From contig CATQIB010000002.1 of NCBI GenBank assembly GCA_958296185.1, forward strand, positions 1 to 60,650: a DNA stretch of 60,650 nucleotides. Reading direction: 5' to 3'. How positions within the stretch are numbered: position 1 is the first letter of the stretch; every line of letters begins with the position of its first letter. Below the pieces are notes generated by a model. It searched no databases. It was not told the origin of the DNA and saw nothing but the letters and a program-made list of their open reading frames with translations. Source of the DNA: an uncultured Mesonia sp. (GTDB lineage: Bacteria > Bacteroidota > Bacteroidia > Flavobacteriales > Flavobacteriaceae). Position numbers and translations under genes: made by a program. Shown piece by piece: positions 18,013-28,551 of this stretch.

Positions 18013-20709
18013 TTATAAGCGTCTATCTCTTTCTCTGTTTTTATCGTATTTTAAATCTTGCAGCACATTTGCTTTAATTCCTATAAAAAAGTACCACGAT
18101 TCGCGGTCACCAAATGGCGTCCAATTAAACGATAATCGCCAACTTTCTAGGTCACGTTGAAAACGCAATTGGGTAAAGGTAAAGCCTGGATTAACAAAAT
18201 CAAAACCAGAAGAGGCACCAACCTTCCAACGGGGAGACAACTCCACATCTCCGCTAAACATAATAGAATGTCCCGAAATCTCGTTATTTCTTCTTAAGTT
18301 ATCATAAGTCATACTATAAGCAATACGTAAATTCCAAGGAATACTATAATTATAACGCTTAGTTTCATTTTCTACCACTTCTTCTTCCTCATCCTCATAG
18401 AGTTTTCCATCAAAATCTGCCGATCTTCCAAATAAATCATCTGGTCTACCGCCATTTCTAAACGATTCATTTTCAAGCTCATCTGTTTGTTCATCTTGGT
18501 CCCGCTCAAAATCTTTATTAGAAAAACTATAACTGAAACTCGCCTGTGCCCTTGTTAATCTAAATAGACTACCACCATTATTGATATTCCACTTGTCGAT
18601 TCGCTCATTACTATTGTTTAAAGCGTATGGATCTAAAGCTCCGTTAAAATTTATAGTAAGTTTATCTTGTACGACAGGCAGTGACCCCCTTACAACCACT
18701 GGCTGTAACTTTAATGAATCGGCTGCCATATTGTATGAAGTTCCTAAACTAAAGTTGGAAAGCAACTTTCTTTTAATTGGTTCTGTTGCGGTGGTATCGC
18801 GTGAGGTTATTTTTGCTTCAAAATCATTGGTTACATTAAACCCGATACTGCTCGCATATCGGTTTCCTGGCGCTCCAAATAACGAACCTTCAAACTTGGA
18901 ATAACTCACGTTTCTGGCTTCTAAAGTAGAGGTTGCTGGCACCAAATAAGTATCGTAAAATTGATCGAAAGAGGGGGTAAGTGTATAACTTAAAGATGGT
19001 CTAATTACATGCCGAATGGCTTGAATTTTTTTATCTTTTCCAAAGTTTTTTTGTCCGTATACAGTTGTTCCTATACTAGAACTAAAATTATAGGTTCTAA
19101 AAGAATCAAATCCGTTAAGGGTATCGCGCACAACAGCTTGTGCCTCTTGATCATAGCGTTGTTCAATGGTTTTAAAAACCCAATTTTCTTCAAAATTTGT
19201 TCCGGCACTAACACTAAAATGTTTAAACAGTTTAAAATTTGTAGCAATGGGTATGCTATGCTTAATACCGCTTTGCATATCTCTAAACATTTGTGGTTTA
19301 AAGAAAAGAGAATCGGTTGTTTTTATTCTATTTTCTCCACGTAAACTATATTGAAAATTAATATTTTCAAAAATACCTTTCTTGGTTCCATTTTTAGGAG
19401 CAAAAGGATAAATTCTAGATATACTTGCGTTTAAGCTAGGCAAGGTCATATTGATTTCTTGCGTATTGGTATTTTGGTTGTGGGTGGCGGCAATGTTTAA
19501 ATTAACCTCGGGAAAACCACTAAAAGTTTTACTGTAAGATACCGATGAACTCAGGTTGTTATTCAAAAAATTCGCAGTGTTGGTTTGGTTGATACTTTCT
19601 TGGTAATATTGCGAACTTCCAAGGTTAACAGAGGCTTGAAATCTGCTTGACGGATTAGCTTTTGCGTCTTGTGAATGCGACCAGCGAATGTTATAAATAG
19701 AGCTTTCTGAATAATCGGGAAAACCGGGTTCGCTATTGAGTAATTTTTCATACCTAAAGCTAAAATTACCTCTAAATTTATAGCGCAGGGCATAATTTGA
19801 TTCGGCTCTAAAGCCAAAACTACCGTTGGTGTAATAATCACCTAAAACGGCTAAATCAACATATTCATTAATATTAAAATAATAACCGCCATTTTGTAAA
19901 AAGTAACCTCTGTTTTGGTTATCTCCAAAAGAGGGTAAGATAATACCCGACGAACGTTCATCGGTTAAGGGGAAGTAGCCAAAAGGCAACATTAACGGGG
20001 TTGGCACATCGGCGATGTACATGGTTACTAAACCCGTAATCACCTTTTTTTCGGGAACTAACTTCACCTGTCTTGCGTTAAAATAATATTCGGGGTTGTC
20101 TATATCTTTTGCGGTGGTAAACTTTACGTTTTGCATAAAGTAAACCGAATCGTTTTCCTTTTTGGTTATAGCTCCTTTTACATTAAATTCGCCTTGTTGC
20201 GTACGCGAATTATAAACCAAGGCTTTTTGAGTATCAAAATTGAATCGGATGCTGTCGGGCTCAACAATATTCTGCCCTTGAGAAAAAACCGGTCGCTGAG
20301 TATAATTACCTAAGGAGTCTTTAATACCAAAAGCATACACCTCATTGGTAGCATTATTCAATATTATTTTTCCAGCTTCTAGCGTGATGTCGCCATAAAC
20401 AATTTTGGCTTCATTATACAAATAGGCTTTCTTGTTTTTAGCATCAAGCATCATATAATCCTTAGCCGTACTAATCACATTATCGGTTAAAAAAGATTTG
20501 GTTTTAGTACTGTCTTCCTGAATTATATCATTGTTAGGATTTACAATAGGAGTACTTTTTAAAAGGCTATCGCTTAAAGGAAAAATAGCCTCTCGTTCTG
20601 CCGGAATACGCAAGGTACGTGTGCTATCAATTTCTTGAGCTTGCGTCGAATTAAAAAACAAGAAAAGAAAAAAACAAGAGAAAAGTATATGGTATAAGTT
20701 TGTTTGCAA
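18013..20709 (-). CDS. lptD: LPS assembly outer membrane protein LptD
   Basis: Outer-membrane translocon that inserts lipopolysaccharide into the outer leaflet. The 898-residue protein has a signal peptide ending at FNSTQAQE, a periplasmic OstA-like domain at about residues 80-240 (DAKNKKAYLYNEAKIVYGD, then VKLVPEKKVITGLVTMYIAD), and a long beta-barrel to the C-terminus. The only usable start for the signal peptide is TTG at 20709: an in-frame TAA lies two codons upstream and the next Met is far inside the protein. It is divergent from the amidase gene. It heads lptD-ridA-symporter. Confidence 0.92.
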   Translation of the reverse strand: MQTNLYHILFSCFFLFLFFNSTQAQEIDSTRTLRIPAEREAIFPLSDSLLKSTPIVNPNNDIIQEDSTKTKSFLTDNVISTAKDYMMLDAKNKKAYLYNEAKIVYGDITLEAGKIILNNATNEVYAFGIKDSLGNYTQRPVFSQGQNIVEPDSIRFNFDTQKALVYNSRTQQGEFNVKGAITKKENDSVYFMQNVKFTTAKDIDNPEYYFNARQVKLVPEKKVITGLVTMYIADVPTPLMLPFGYFPLTDERSSGIILPSFGDNQNRGYFLQNGGYYFNINEYVDLAVLGDYYTNGSFGFRAESNYALRYKFRGNFSFRYEKLLNSEPGFPDYSESSIYNIRWSHSQDAKANPSSRFQASVNLGSSQYYQESINQTNTANFLNNNLSSSVSYSKTFSGFPEVNLNIAATHNQNTNTQEINMTLPSLNASISRIYPFAPKNGTKKGIFENINFQYSLRGENRIKTTDSLFFKPQMFRDMQSGIKHSIPIATNFKLFKHFSVSAGTNFEENWVFKTIEQRYDQEAQAVVRDTLNGFDSFRTYNFSSSIGTTVYGQKNFGKDKKIQAIRHVIRPSLSYTLTPSFDQFYDTYLVPATSTLEARNVSYSKFEGSLFGAPGNRYASSIGFNVTNDFEAKITSRDTTATEPIKRKLLSNFSLGTSYNMAADSLKLQPVVVRGSLPVVQDKLTINFNGALDPYALNNSNERIDKWNINNGGSLFRLTRAQASFSYSFSNKDFERDQDEQTDELENESFRNGGRPDDLFGRSADFDGKLYEDEEEEVVENETKRYNYSIPWNLRIAYSMTYDNLRRNNEISGHSIMFSGDVELSPRWKVGASSGFDFVNPGFTFTQLRFQRDLESWRLSFNWTPFGDRESWYFFIGIKANVLQDLKYDKNRERDRRL

Positions 20710-20721
20710 TGCTTATAGTGC

Positions 20722-20729
20722 TATTTTTG
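20722..20729 (+). promoter_or_regulatory. Possible -7 box TATTTTTG for the amidase cluster
   Basis: TATTTTTG fits TAnnTTTG on the plus strand, 115 bases before the amidase ATG. A TTTG at 20703-20706 is 15 bases upstream, slightly closer than usual. It overlaps the leader of the divergent lptD gene. Confidence 0.25.
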
Positions 20730-20843
20730 TATTGTTTGGCTTGCTTTTTGAAAAGCCAAAATTACATATATTTTTTTAAGGGTTGTTCAGAATTTTTAAA
20801 AATAAACAAATCAGCAAGTAAAAATTAGCTTAAGCTATTCAAT

Positions 20844-21929
20844 ATGAAAAAGTTTTCACTTTATTTCTTTCTCCTTTGCGGAATTTTATTGCTAAACCAA
20901 GAACTAGCTTGGTCGCAAAATAAAACCTTTGTAGTGGTTTTAGATGCGGGTCACGGAGGTAAAGATCCAGGAAATCGAGGAAACGGTTATAAGGAAAAAG
21001 ATATTGCCCTAAAGGTGGTTCTTGAAGTAGGCAAGATCTTAAAAAAAGATAAAGACATAAAAGTACTTTACACCAGAACGACAGATAAATTTGTAACTTT
21101 AGACGATAGAGCTAAAATTGCAAATGATGCTAATGCCGATTTATTTGTATCTGTTCATTGTAATGCTCATAGTAGTAATGCACAGGGTACAGAGACTTTT
21201 GTGTTAGGGTTGCATCGAAACGAGGATAACTTAAAAATAGCCATGAAAGAAAACTCGGTAATTTACTTAGAAGATGATTATGAAGTGGTTTATGATGGTT
21301 TCGACCCGAGTTCTCCCGCCTCTTATATTGGAATGACTTTAATGCAAGAAGAATATTTAGATCAAAGTATTTTATTAGCTGATTATGTGCAAAAGCAATT
21401 CACTAACACCCTTAAACGGGTAAATCGAGGGGTGAAACAAGCTGGTTTTTTAGTTCTTCGCAAGACGTTTATGCCTAGTGTTTTAGTTGAAACGGGATTT
21501 TTAACCAATAAACAAGAAGGACGTTATTTAAACTCGCCGGCTGGGCAGGCTAAAATGGCGACCTCCATAGCTAAAGGAGTAGTTGACTATAAAAACAGTA
21601 TAAACCTAAGTGCTACAGAAGTAAAATACAAAAATGATTTTAAAAAAAGTGAAAAGGAATACCCACTAATTACTTTTAAGGTGCAGATTGCAGCAGGTAG
21701 CAAGCCGCTTGAATTAGCTCCGTATAACTTTAAAGGTTTAAAAGGTGTTTCGCGTAAGCTCGAAGGCAAACTTTATAAGTATTATTATGGAAGCACGAGT
21801 AATTATGACGAGATTCAACGATTACTACAACAAGCCAAAAGCGCTGGATTTTCAAAAAGCTTTCTTGTTGCTTTTAAAGAGGGAGATAAAATAAGCGTTA
21901 ACGACGCGTTAAAAACTAAGCGGAAATAA
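20844..21929 (+). CDS. N-acetylmuramoyl-L-alanine amidase
   Basis: Zinc amidase that cuts the bond between MurNAc and the peptide stem, used in daughter-cell separation. It has 361 residues, with a signal peptide of about 25 (ending LAWSQ). The Amidase_3 domain runs from about 28 to 250, with zinc ligands H37 (DAGHGGKDPG), E51 (GYKEKDI) and H105 (SVHCNAH) and the catalytic glutamate E216 (VETGFLTN). The last 90 residues (ITFKVQIAAGSKPLELAP, then SFLVAFKEGDKI) look like a SPOR-type peptidoglycan-binding domain. The gene opens a plus-strand cluster with mlaD-like and Fe-S genes and is divergent from lptD. Confidence 0.94.
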   Translation: MKKFSLYFFLLCGILLLNQELAWSQNKTFVVVLDAGHGGKDPGNRGNGYKEKDIALKVVLEVGKILKKDKDIKVLYTRTTDKFVTLDDRAKIANDANADLFVSVHCNAHSSNAQGTETFVLGLHRNEDNLKIAMKENSVIYLEDDYEVVYDGFDPSSPASYIGMTLMQEEYLDQSILLADYVQKQFTNTLKRVNRGVKQAGFLVLRKTFMPSVLVETGFLTNKQEGRYLNSPAGQAKMATSIAKGVVDYKNSINLSATEVKYKNDFKKSEKEYPLITFKVQIAAGSKPLELAPYNFKGLKGVSRKLEGKLYKYYYGSTSNYDEIQRLLQQAKSAGFSKSFLVAFKEGDKISVNDALKTKRK

Positions 21930-21982
21930 AAGCATTTTCTATTTTTAATCCTTAAATTTGCTAATTCTTAAAACCGCTACAA

Positions 21983-22930
21983 TTGAAAATATCGAAAGAA
22001 GTTAAAACCGCATTACTCGCCTTATTGGCTATAGCCCTACTGATATTTGGTTATAATTTTTTGAAAGGAAATAATTTATTAGATAATAACAGAACCTTTT
22101 ATGCGGTGTATGATGATGTAGAAGGTCTCGCACCTTCATCACCAGTTACCATTAACGGGTTGCAAGTAGGTACGGTTTCGGGTATTCGATTCTTAAATAA
22201 AACAGGAGCCATTTTGGTGAGTATGAATGTTCAAAATGAGTTTCAATTTTCGAAAACTAGTAAAGCCCAAATATATGGTGGGGGAATCATTGGAGGTAAA
22301 AGTTTGGCAATTCTCCCAGAATACGATGGGCCTATAGCTAAATCTGGAGACACTTTACCCGGAGAAATTGATGAAGGCTTATTAGAGTTGGTGAACGATA
22401 GACTCACGCCATTACAAAACAAAGTGGAAAAAGCCATCAGTAGTACTGATTCGGTTCTCTTTGCCTTTAACGATATATTAAACCCAGAATCACGACAGAA
22501 CCTCAAGCAAAGCTTAGCAAACTTTAATTCTATTTCTGAAAACTTCAAAAACCTTACAGGAAGAACAGATAACCTACTCAAAAATAATGAAGATAAACTG
22601 AGTAGAACAATCAGTAATATAGATAAAACCACAGCAAATTTAAGCAAACTTACCGATAGCCTTTCGCAGGTTGATTTGGCGCAAATTACACGTGATCTAG
22701 AAATTGCAATCCATGATTTTAAAAGTATTGCCAACGAATTGAACCAAGGAAAGGGCACAGCAGGTAAACTATTAAAAGACCCTACTGTTTATGATAATAT
22801 GGATCGTGCAACCCGACAGTTAGAGCAATTATTACAAGATTTAAAATTAAACCCCAAGCGTTACGTCCATTTTTCTCTGTTTGGCAAAAAAAATAAAGCT
22901 TACGAAAAACCAAAAGATTCTCTTAAATAA
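21983..22930 (+). CDS. MlaD/MCE-domain lipid transport protein
   Basis: A 315-residue periplasmic, membrane-anchored MCE protein, the substrate-binding part of Mla-type phospholipid transporters. One N-terminal helix (TALLALLAIALLIFGYNFL) is followed by the MCE domain at about residues 38-115 (FYAVYDDVEGLAPSSPVTIN, then GGGIIGGKSLAI). A long coiled-coil-like helical tail ends the protein. The start is TTG at 21983: an in-frame TAA lies 18 bases upstream with no ATG between. No permease or ATPase lies beside it; in this phylum they are often encoded elsewhere. Confidence 0.9.
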   Translation: MKISKEVKTALLALLAIALLIFGYNFLKGNNLLDNNRTFYAVYDDVEGLAPSSPVTINGLQVGTVSGIRFLNKTGAILVSMNVQNEFQFSKTSKAQIYGGGIIGGKSLAILPEYDGPIAKSGDTLPGEIDEGLLELVNDRLTPLQNKVEKAISSTDSVLFAFNDILNPESRQNLKQSLANFNSISENFKNLTGRTDNLLKNNEDKLSRTISNIDKTTANLSKLTDSLSQVDLAQITRDLEIAIHDFKSIANELNQGKGTAGKLLKDPTVYDNMDRATRQLEQLLQDLKLNPKRYVHFSLFGKKNKAYEKPKDSLK

Positions 22931-22939
22931 ATTTAAAGT

Positions 22940-24283
22940 ATGGCAATTTTAGGACAAATACTATTCTTCATCGCCCTCGTGTTGGGCGTTGGCTTTTTTA
23001 CCCTAAACATTAAGAAGCTAATTCGTAACATTAAATTAGGTAAAGCTGTTGACTGTAGTGATCGTAAAGGAGATCGCTTTAAACAAATGGCTAAAGTAGC
23101 TTTAGGGCAATCTAAGATGGTGGTGCGTCCAATTGCTGGTATTTTACATATAATAGTATACGTTGGTTTTATTATCATCAATATCGAAGTTATAGAGATT
23201 ATTATCGACGGGCTTTTTGGCACTCACCGCGTTTTATCTTTTATGGGTGGCTTCTATAAGTTCCTAATCGGTACTTTTGAGATATTAGCCTTATTGGTTT
23301 TTGTTGGAGTAGTGGTGTTTTGGTTAAGAAGAAATGCATTGAAAATAAAACGTTTTTGGGCAAACGAGATGAAAGGTTGGCCTAAAGATGACGCTAATTA
23401 TATTCTATATTTTGAGATGGTACTTATGGGCTTGTTTTTATTAATGAATGCGGCAGATTACCAATTACAACTTTCTGGTGCAGCACATTATGCGCAACAA
23501 GACGGATCTATCGTAGGAGCTTTTCCTGTGAGCCAATATATTAGTACGCTTCTAGCGGGATTATCAGAATCAAGCTTAATTTTAGTTGAGCGTTCGGCTT
23601 GGTGGTTACATATATTGGGCATTTTGTTTTTTCTTAATTATTTATACTACTCCAAACATTTACATATTTTGCTTGCTTTTCCTAACACCTATCTGGCTAA
23701 ATTACAGCCTAAAGGGGAGATGGACAACCTAGAATCGGTTAAGCAGGAGGTGGCCCTAATGATGGATCCTAACGCCGATCCGTTTGCTGCCCCTAGTGGC
23801 GACGAGGAAGCAGCAGAGCCAGAAAAATTTGGTGCAAGTGATGTATTTGATTTGAACCAGGTGCAACTGCTTAATGCGTACACTTGTACAGAATGCGGTA
23901 GATGTACATCTGAATGCCCTGCGAACCAAACGGGTAAAAAATTATCGCCGCGTAAAATAATGATGGATACTCGTGACCGTCTGCAAGAAGTGAGTAAGCA
24001 AATAGATGCTAAAAAAGACCCTAAAGAGGATGGTAAACAATTATTAGACGATTATATAACCCGAGAAGAGCTATGGGCTTGTACCACTTGCAACGCTTGT
24101 GTTCAAGCTTGTCCTATTGGCATAGACCCATTATCTATTATTTTAGATATGCGTAGGTATTTAGTTATGGAACAAAGTGCGGCGCCTAATGAGTTAAACG
24201 TTGCCATGGGTAATATAGAAAATAATGGCGCACCTTGGCCCTATAATCAAATGGATAGATTAAACTGGGCAGACGAAAATTAA
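22940..24283 (+). CDS. Membrane-bound 4Fe-4S dicluster protein (HdrE/HdrD-like)
   Basis: A 447-residue electron-transfer protein. The N-terminal half has about five hydrophobic segments with histidines (for example GILHIIVYVGFIIINIEVIE and WWLHILGILFFLNYLYY), as in b-type-haem subunits of the NarI/HdrE kind. The C-terminal half carries two 4Fe-4S motifs, CTECGRCTSECP near residue 315 and CTTCNACVQACP near residue 380. It probably passes electrons between the quinone pool and the CCG protein encoded 14 bases downstream. The physiological donor and acceptor are not known; I use the heterodisulfide-reductase name only for the architecture. Confidence 0.87.
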   Translation: MAILGQILFFIALVLGVGFFTLNIKKLIRNIKLGKAVDCSDRKGDRFKQMAKVALGQSKMVVRPIAGILHIIVYVGFIIINIEVIEIIIDGLFGTHRVLSFMGGFYKFLIGTFEILALLVFVGVVVFWLRRNALKIKRFWANEMKGWPKDDANYILYFEMVLMGLFLLMNAADYQLQLSGAAHYAQQDGSIVGAFPVSQYISTLLAGLSESSLILVERSAWWLHILGILFFLNYLYYSKHLHILLAFPNTYLAKLQPKGEMDNLESVKQEVALMMDPNADPFAAPSGDEEAAEPEKFGASDVFDLNQVQLLNAYTCTECGRCTSECPANQTGKKLSPRKIMMDTRDRLQEVSKQIDAKKDPKEDGKQLLDDYITREELWACTTCNACVQACPIGIDPLSIILDMRRYLVMEQSAAPNELNVAMGNIENNGAPWPYNQMDRLNWADEN

Positions 24284-24297
24284 AATAGAATATTGCG

Positions 24298-25107
24298 ATG
24301 AATACAGATAATACAAATACAGAGAAAATTAAGGTACCTACAATGGCCGAGTATATGGCGCAAGGAAAAAAACCAGAAGTTCTTTTTTGGGTCGGCTGTG
24401 CGGGTAGTTTTGATGATCGTGCTAAAAAAATAACCAAAGCTTTTGTGAAACTTTTAACCAAGGCAAAAGTAGACTACGCTGTTCTAGGAACCGAAGAAAG
24501 TTGTACAGGAGATCCGGCTAAACGATCGGGAAATGAGTTCTTATTTCAAATGCAGGCGGCCATGAATATAGAAGTGCTAAATGGTTATGAGGTTAAAAAA
24601 ATTGTTACCGCGTGTCCGCATTGTTTTAACACCATCAAAAATGAATACCCAGAATTAGGTGGAAACTATGAAGTTGTTCATCATACTCAATTCTTAAAAA
24701 GCTTGATGGAAGAGGGTCGCCTACGCGTAGAAGGCGGTAAATTTAAAGGAAAACGAATAACTTTTCATGACCCTTGTTATTTAGGTCGTGCCAATGATGA
24801 ATATGAAGCGCCACGTGACTTGCTTAGAAAACTAGAAGTAGAGTTGCTTGAGATGCGTAAATGCAAGAGTCAAGGGCTTTGTTGCGGTGCCGGAGGTGGC
24901 CAGATGTTTAAGGAACCCGAAAAAGGGAATAAAGATGTAAATGTGTTAAGAACAGAACAGGCCTTAGAAACTAAACCAGAAGCTATTGCGGCCGGTTGTC
25001 CTTTTTGTAATACGATGATGACAGACGGCGTAAAAAACAAGAATAAAGAGAATGAAGTAGAAGTGTTTGATGTAGCCGAAATGATAGCACAAGCACAAGA
25101 TCTGTAA
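24298..25107 (+). CDS. CCG-domain (Fe-S)-binding protein (HdrB/GlpC-like)
   Basis: A 269-residue soluble protein with two cysteine-rich CCG repeats that bind Fe-S clusters at redox active sites, as in HdrB, GlpC and LutA. Visible are WVGCAGSFDDRAKK near residue 31, ESCTGDPAKR near 66, CPHCFNTIKNEYP near 106, CCGAGGGQMFKEPEKG near 196 and CPFCNTMM near 236. It is almost certainly the partner of the membrane Fe-S protein just upstream. The redox reaction is not identified. Confidence 0.9.
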   Translation: MNTDNTNTEKIKVPTMAEYMAQGKKPEVLFWVGCAGSFDDRAKKITKAFVKLLTKAKVDYAVLGTEESCTGDPAKRSGNEFLFQMQAAMNIEVLNGYEVKKIVTACPHCFNTIKNEYPELGGNYEVVHHTQFLKSLMEEGRLRVEGGKFKGKRITFHDPCYLGRANDEYEAPRDLLRKLEVELLEMRKCKSQGLCCGAGGGQMFKEPEKGNKDVNVLRTEQALETKPEAIAAGCPFCNTMMTDGVKNKNKENEVEVFDVAEMIAQAQDL

Positions 25108-25116
25108 ATAAAAAAT

Positions 25117-25599
25117 ATGTGGGTAGAATTTAATGCGTTAGCCGATGAATCAAAAATATGGATTTATCAGGCAAATCGGTCTTTTACGGATGTAGAACTG
25201 CAAGAATTAGAAATGTCGCTAAAAGACTTTGTAAATAACTGGGCCGCGCATGGCACTGGATTAAAAGCTAGTTTTTTGATAAAACACAAACGCTTTATCA
25301 TTCTTGGCGTAGATGCCGCTAGTGCACAGGCTAGTGGATGCAGCATTGATACCTCTGTTCGATTTATTCAAGAACTTGAGAAAAAATATGCTGTCGATCT
25401 ACTCGATAAAATGAATGTTACCTTTAAACAAGGAGAATATTTGGCTTATAAACCATTAATTGATTTTAAAAAATTAGTGAAAAACAAGTCGGTTTCTGGT
25501 AAAACCATCGTGTTTAACAACTTAGTCAATACTAAAAAAGAATTAGAGACAGATTGGGAGATTCCATTAGAAGAAAGTTGGCACAATCGATTTTTATAA
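25117..25599 (+). CDS. Conserved protein of unknown function
   Basis: A 160-residue soluble protein that I recognise as a widespread Bacteroidota family but without a known role. It begins MWVEFNALADESKIWIYQ and contains VELQELEMSLKDFVNNWAAHG and SGCSIDTSVRFIQELEKKY. Relatives are often labelled ABC transporter ATPase, but no Walker A, Walker B or signature motif is present, so that name should not be used. It starts nine bases after the CCG gene, which puts it in the same operon and suggests a redox-related or envelope-related role. Confidence 0.8.
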   Translation: MWVEFNALADESKIWIYQANRSFTDVELQELEMSLKDFVNNWAAHGTGLKASFLIKHKRFIILGVDAASAQASGCSIDTSVRFIQELEKKYAVDLLDKMNVTFKQGEYLAYKPLIDFKKLVKNKSVSGKTIVFNNLVNTKKELETDWEIPLEESWHNRFL

Positions 25600-25620
25600 C
25601 CGTTTAAAGAAGTTTCTACT

Positions 25621-28540
25621 ATGCTCAGATTTTTTTTAGTTGCTTCGGCAATTTTTGTTGGCTCTCAATTTTCTTTAAATGCACAGCAAAAAAATCCGCT
25701 GGAAGCGAAAAATCCAATCTTACAAAAAGCTTGGGTAGATTCTGTATATCAAAATTTGACCCTTGACGAAAAAATTGGTCAGTTGTTTATGGCCGATATT
25801 TTCTCAAGTAAAGGGAAAGCAGCCGAAAATAATCTCGCAGCATTGATTAAAAACTATCATATTGGCGGTATTATCTTTTCTAAAGGAGGTCCCGGACGTC
25901 AAGCCAAGATGCATAATCGCCTACAAGAAAAAGCTAAAGTACCTTTGTTAATTGGTATGGATGCCGAATGGGGGCTGGCTATGCGTTTAGACTCCACTTA
26001 TTCTTTTCCGTGGAATATGACCCTTGGCGCTATTCAAGACCCAGACTTAATTTATGAAGCCGGTAAGCAAATCGCTAAACATAACAAACGCCTAGGAGTA
26101 CATTTTAATTTTGCACCCGTAGTAGATGTGAACATTAACTCCGCAAACCCAATTATTGGTAACCGTTCTTTTGGTGAAAATGTTCAAAAAATCACCCAAC
26201 AAGCTATCGCTTTTATGCAAGGTATGCATAGTGAAAATGTTTTGAGCAGCGCCAAACATTTTCCTGGCCACGGTGACACCAATACCGATTCTCATAAAAG
26301 TTTACCTTTTTTAGATTTTACAAGACAACGATTGGATAGTGTTGAATTATTTCCCTTTCGGGAATTAATTAAAAATGGTGTTTCAAGTATAATGGTTGGT
26401 CATTTAAATGTACCTGCTTTGCAAGAAGACAACATTCCCACTTCATTAAGTAAGGCGGTTATTACCGATCTTTTAAAAAATAGGTATCAGTATAAAGGCT
26501 TGATTTTTACCGATGCTCTAAATATGCGGGGAGTAGCTGATTTTGATGAACCGGGTGAAATAGACCTTGCAGCATTCAAAGCAGGAAATGATATATTGTT
26601 GATATCAGAAAATATTCCTGCAGCGCATAAGCGAATAAAAGCCGCTTATTTAAATAAAGAGGTAACAGAAGAGCGTTTGGCACATTCGGTAAAAAAGATC
26701 TTGATGGCCAAATACAAGGCTGGTTTGCACGCATATAAACCTATCGAAATAGATGGATTGTACGAAGATTTGAATGCTCCTGAAAACGACGTGGTTTATG
26801 AAGAACTAATTGAAAAAGCTATCACTTTAATCAAGAACGATAAGGCTATTTTACCGATACAAGATTTAGAAAAAAAGAAAGTTGCCTATGTTAAATTAGG
26901 TAAGGACTCGGGGGAGGTGTTTTTGAAAACATTGAATAAATATACCCAAGTAGATGAAATTAAAGCAGGTAGCCTTAGTGAATTACTAGAAAAACTTAAA
27001 GCCTATAATTTGGTGATAATAGGGCATCATACAGAGAATGATAATCCTTGGAAATCCTATAAATACACGTTAAACGAGCGGATTTGGCTTTATGAGATTG
27101 CAAGAAAAAATGAGGTGATTCTAGCTTCTTTTGCTCGTCCTTATTCTATAAACGACTTGAAAACTACCATCAATATAAATGCTATTATTTTAGGTTACCA
27201 AAATAGTACAATTGCTCAAGAAAAAGTAGCTCAGGCCATTTTTGGCGGACTTAGCGTCCAAGGAAAGTTACCGGTTACTTTGGGTAAAGAATTTCCCGAG
27301 GGTACAGGCTATATATTGTCTAAAGTGCATAGACTTTCTTATGGCACACCAGAAAGTGTAGGTATGCGTAGTATCAATTTTAAGGAGATTGATAGCATAC
27401 TAAACGATATGGTCAAAAAAAAAAATGGCTCCCGGAGCGCAAGTTCTCATTGCGCGAAAAGGAAGGGTGGTTTATGAAAATAATGTAGGATTTCATACTT
27501 ACGAAAAAAAAAAGCCCGTCACTAGCCAAAGCATCTACGATTTAGCATCGCTAACGAAAATTCTAGCAACCTTACCTCTGGTAATGGAGCAATTTGAAAA
27601 AGGGATACTAAATCTTGATACAACATTAGCCGCTCTTATTGAAGATTTTAAGGATTCGAATAAGGCCAATATCAGCGTTAAAAGCATGCTAAGCCATTAT
27701 GCGCAATTGCAAGCCTGGATTCCGTTTTATATAGGAACACTCGACACAATCACAAATAAAGCTTCACGAAAATATTTCCGTAAAGAAAGAGATTTATTGC
27801 ACAATATTCAAGTAGCCGATAAGATGTTTATGCGCACAGATTATACTGATACGCTATTTCATATCATAAAAGAAAGTCCGTTGCGTGTCAGAAAAAGCTA
27901 TAAATACAGTGATTTACCTTATTATATCCTCAAACATTACCTCGAAGAATATTATGAGCAATCTTTAGCCGATTTAACTCAAGAGCACTTTTATGAGCCT
28001 CTAGGTGCTAATTTTACTGGTTATTTGCCTCTAAAGCGGTTTAAAAAACCAACAAATAACTCCAACAGAAGATGATAATTATTGGCGTGACCAGCGGGTG
28101 CAAGGTTATGTTCATGATCAAGGTGCTGCTATGCAAGGAGGTGTTGGGGGGCACGCAGGACTGTTTAGTAACGCTAATGATGTGGCTAAACTCATGCAGG
28201 TTTATTTAAACAGCGGCAACTATGGTGGTAAACGTTTTTTCAAATCATCAACTATAAGCAGTTTTAATACCTGCTATTATTGCGAAGAAGATGTACGTAG
28301 AGGAGTGGGTTTGATAAACCCCAATTAGGAAGGGTAGGTCCGACTTGTGGTTGTTTGTCTATGAAAAGTTTTGGCCATAGTGGTTTTACAGGAACTTATG
28401 CCTGGGCAGATCCTGAAGAACAAATAGTTTACGTATTTTTATCGAATAGGACTTTTCCTGATGCAGGAAATCGTTTGTTGATTACAGAAGATGTACGCAC
28501 AAAAATTCAGGCAATTATTTATAAGGCAATTATTAACTAG
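25621..28540 (+). CDS. Glycoside hydrolase family 3 / serine beta-lactamase fusion (three frameshifts)
   Basis: One protein of about 972 residues if three breaks are repaired. A signal peptide ends near NAQQ. The GH3 domain, with [14 protein letters not shown] and the nucleophile region [11 protein letters not shown], is of the NagZ/beta-N-acetylhexosaminidase kind. The C-terminal third is a class-C-like serine hydrolase with SLTK as the SxxK motif, YSD as the YxN-like motif and GHSG as the third motif. Breaks: an A11 run at 27415-27425 (one A too many), AAAAAACC at 28043-28050 (one base too many), and TTT at 28310-28312 (one T too few). The domains continue perfectly across each break. Expected role: trimming cell-wall muropeptides outside the cytoplasm. 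Confidence 0.88.
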
Positions 28541-28551
28541 AAATTATAAAA

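Noticed and set aside
22243..22758. 171-residue antisense ORF in the MlaD-like gene
   Set aside because: It lies entirely opposite a well-supported MCE gene, is Ser/Leu-rich as expected for the complement of such a gene, and has no recognisable domain.
25117..25599. Annotation as ABC transporter ATPase
   Set aside because: This label is common for relatives, but the 160 residues contain no Walker A, Walker B or ABC signature.
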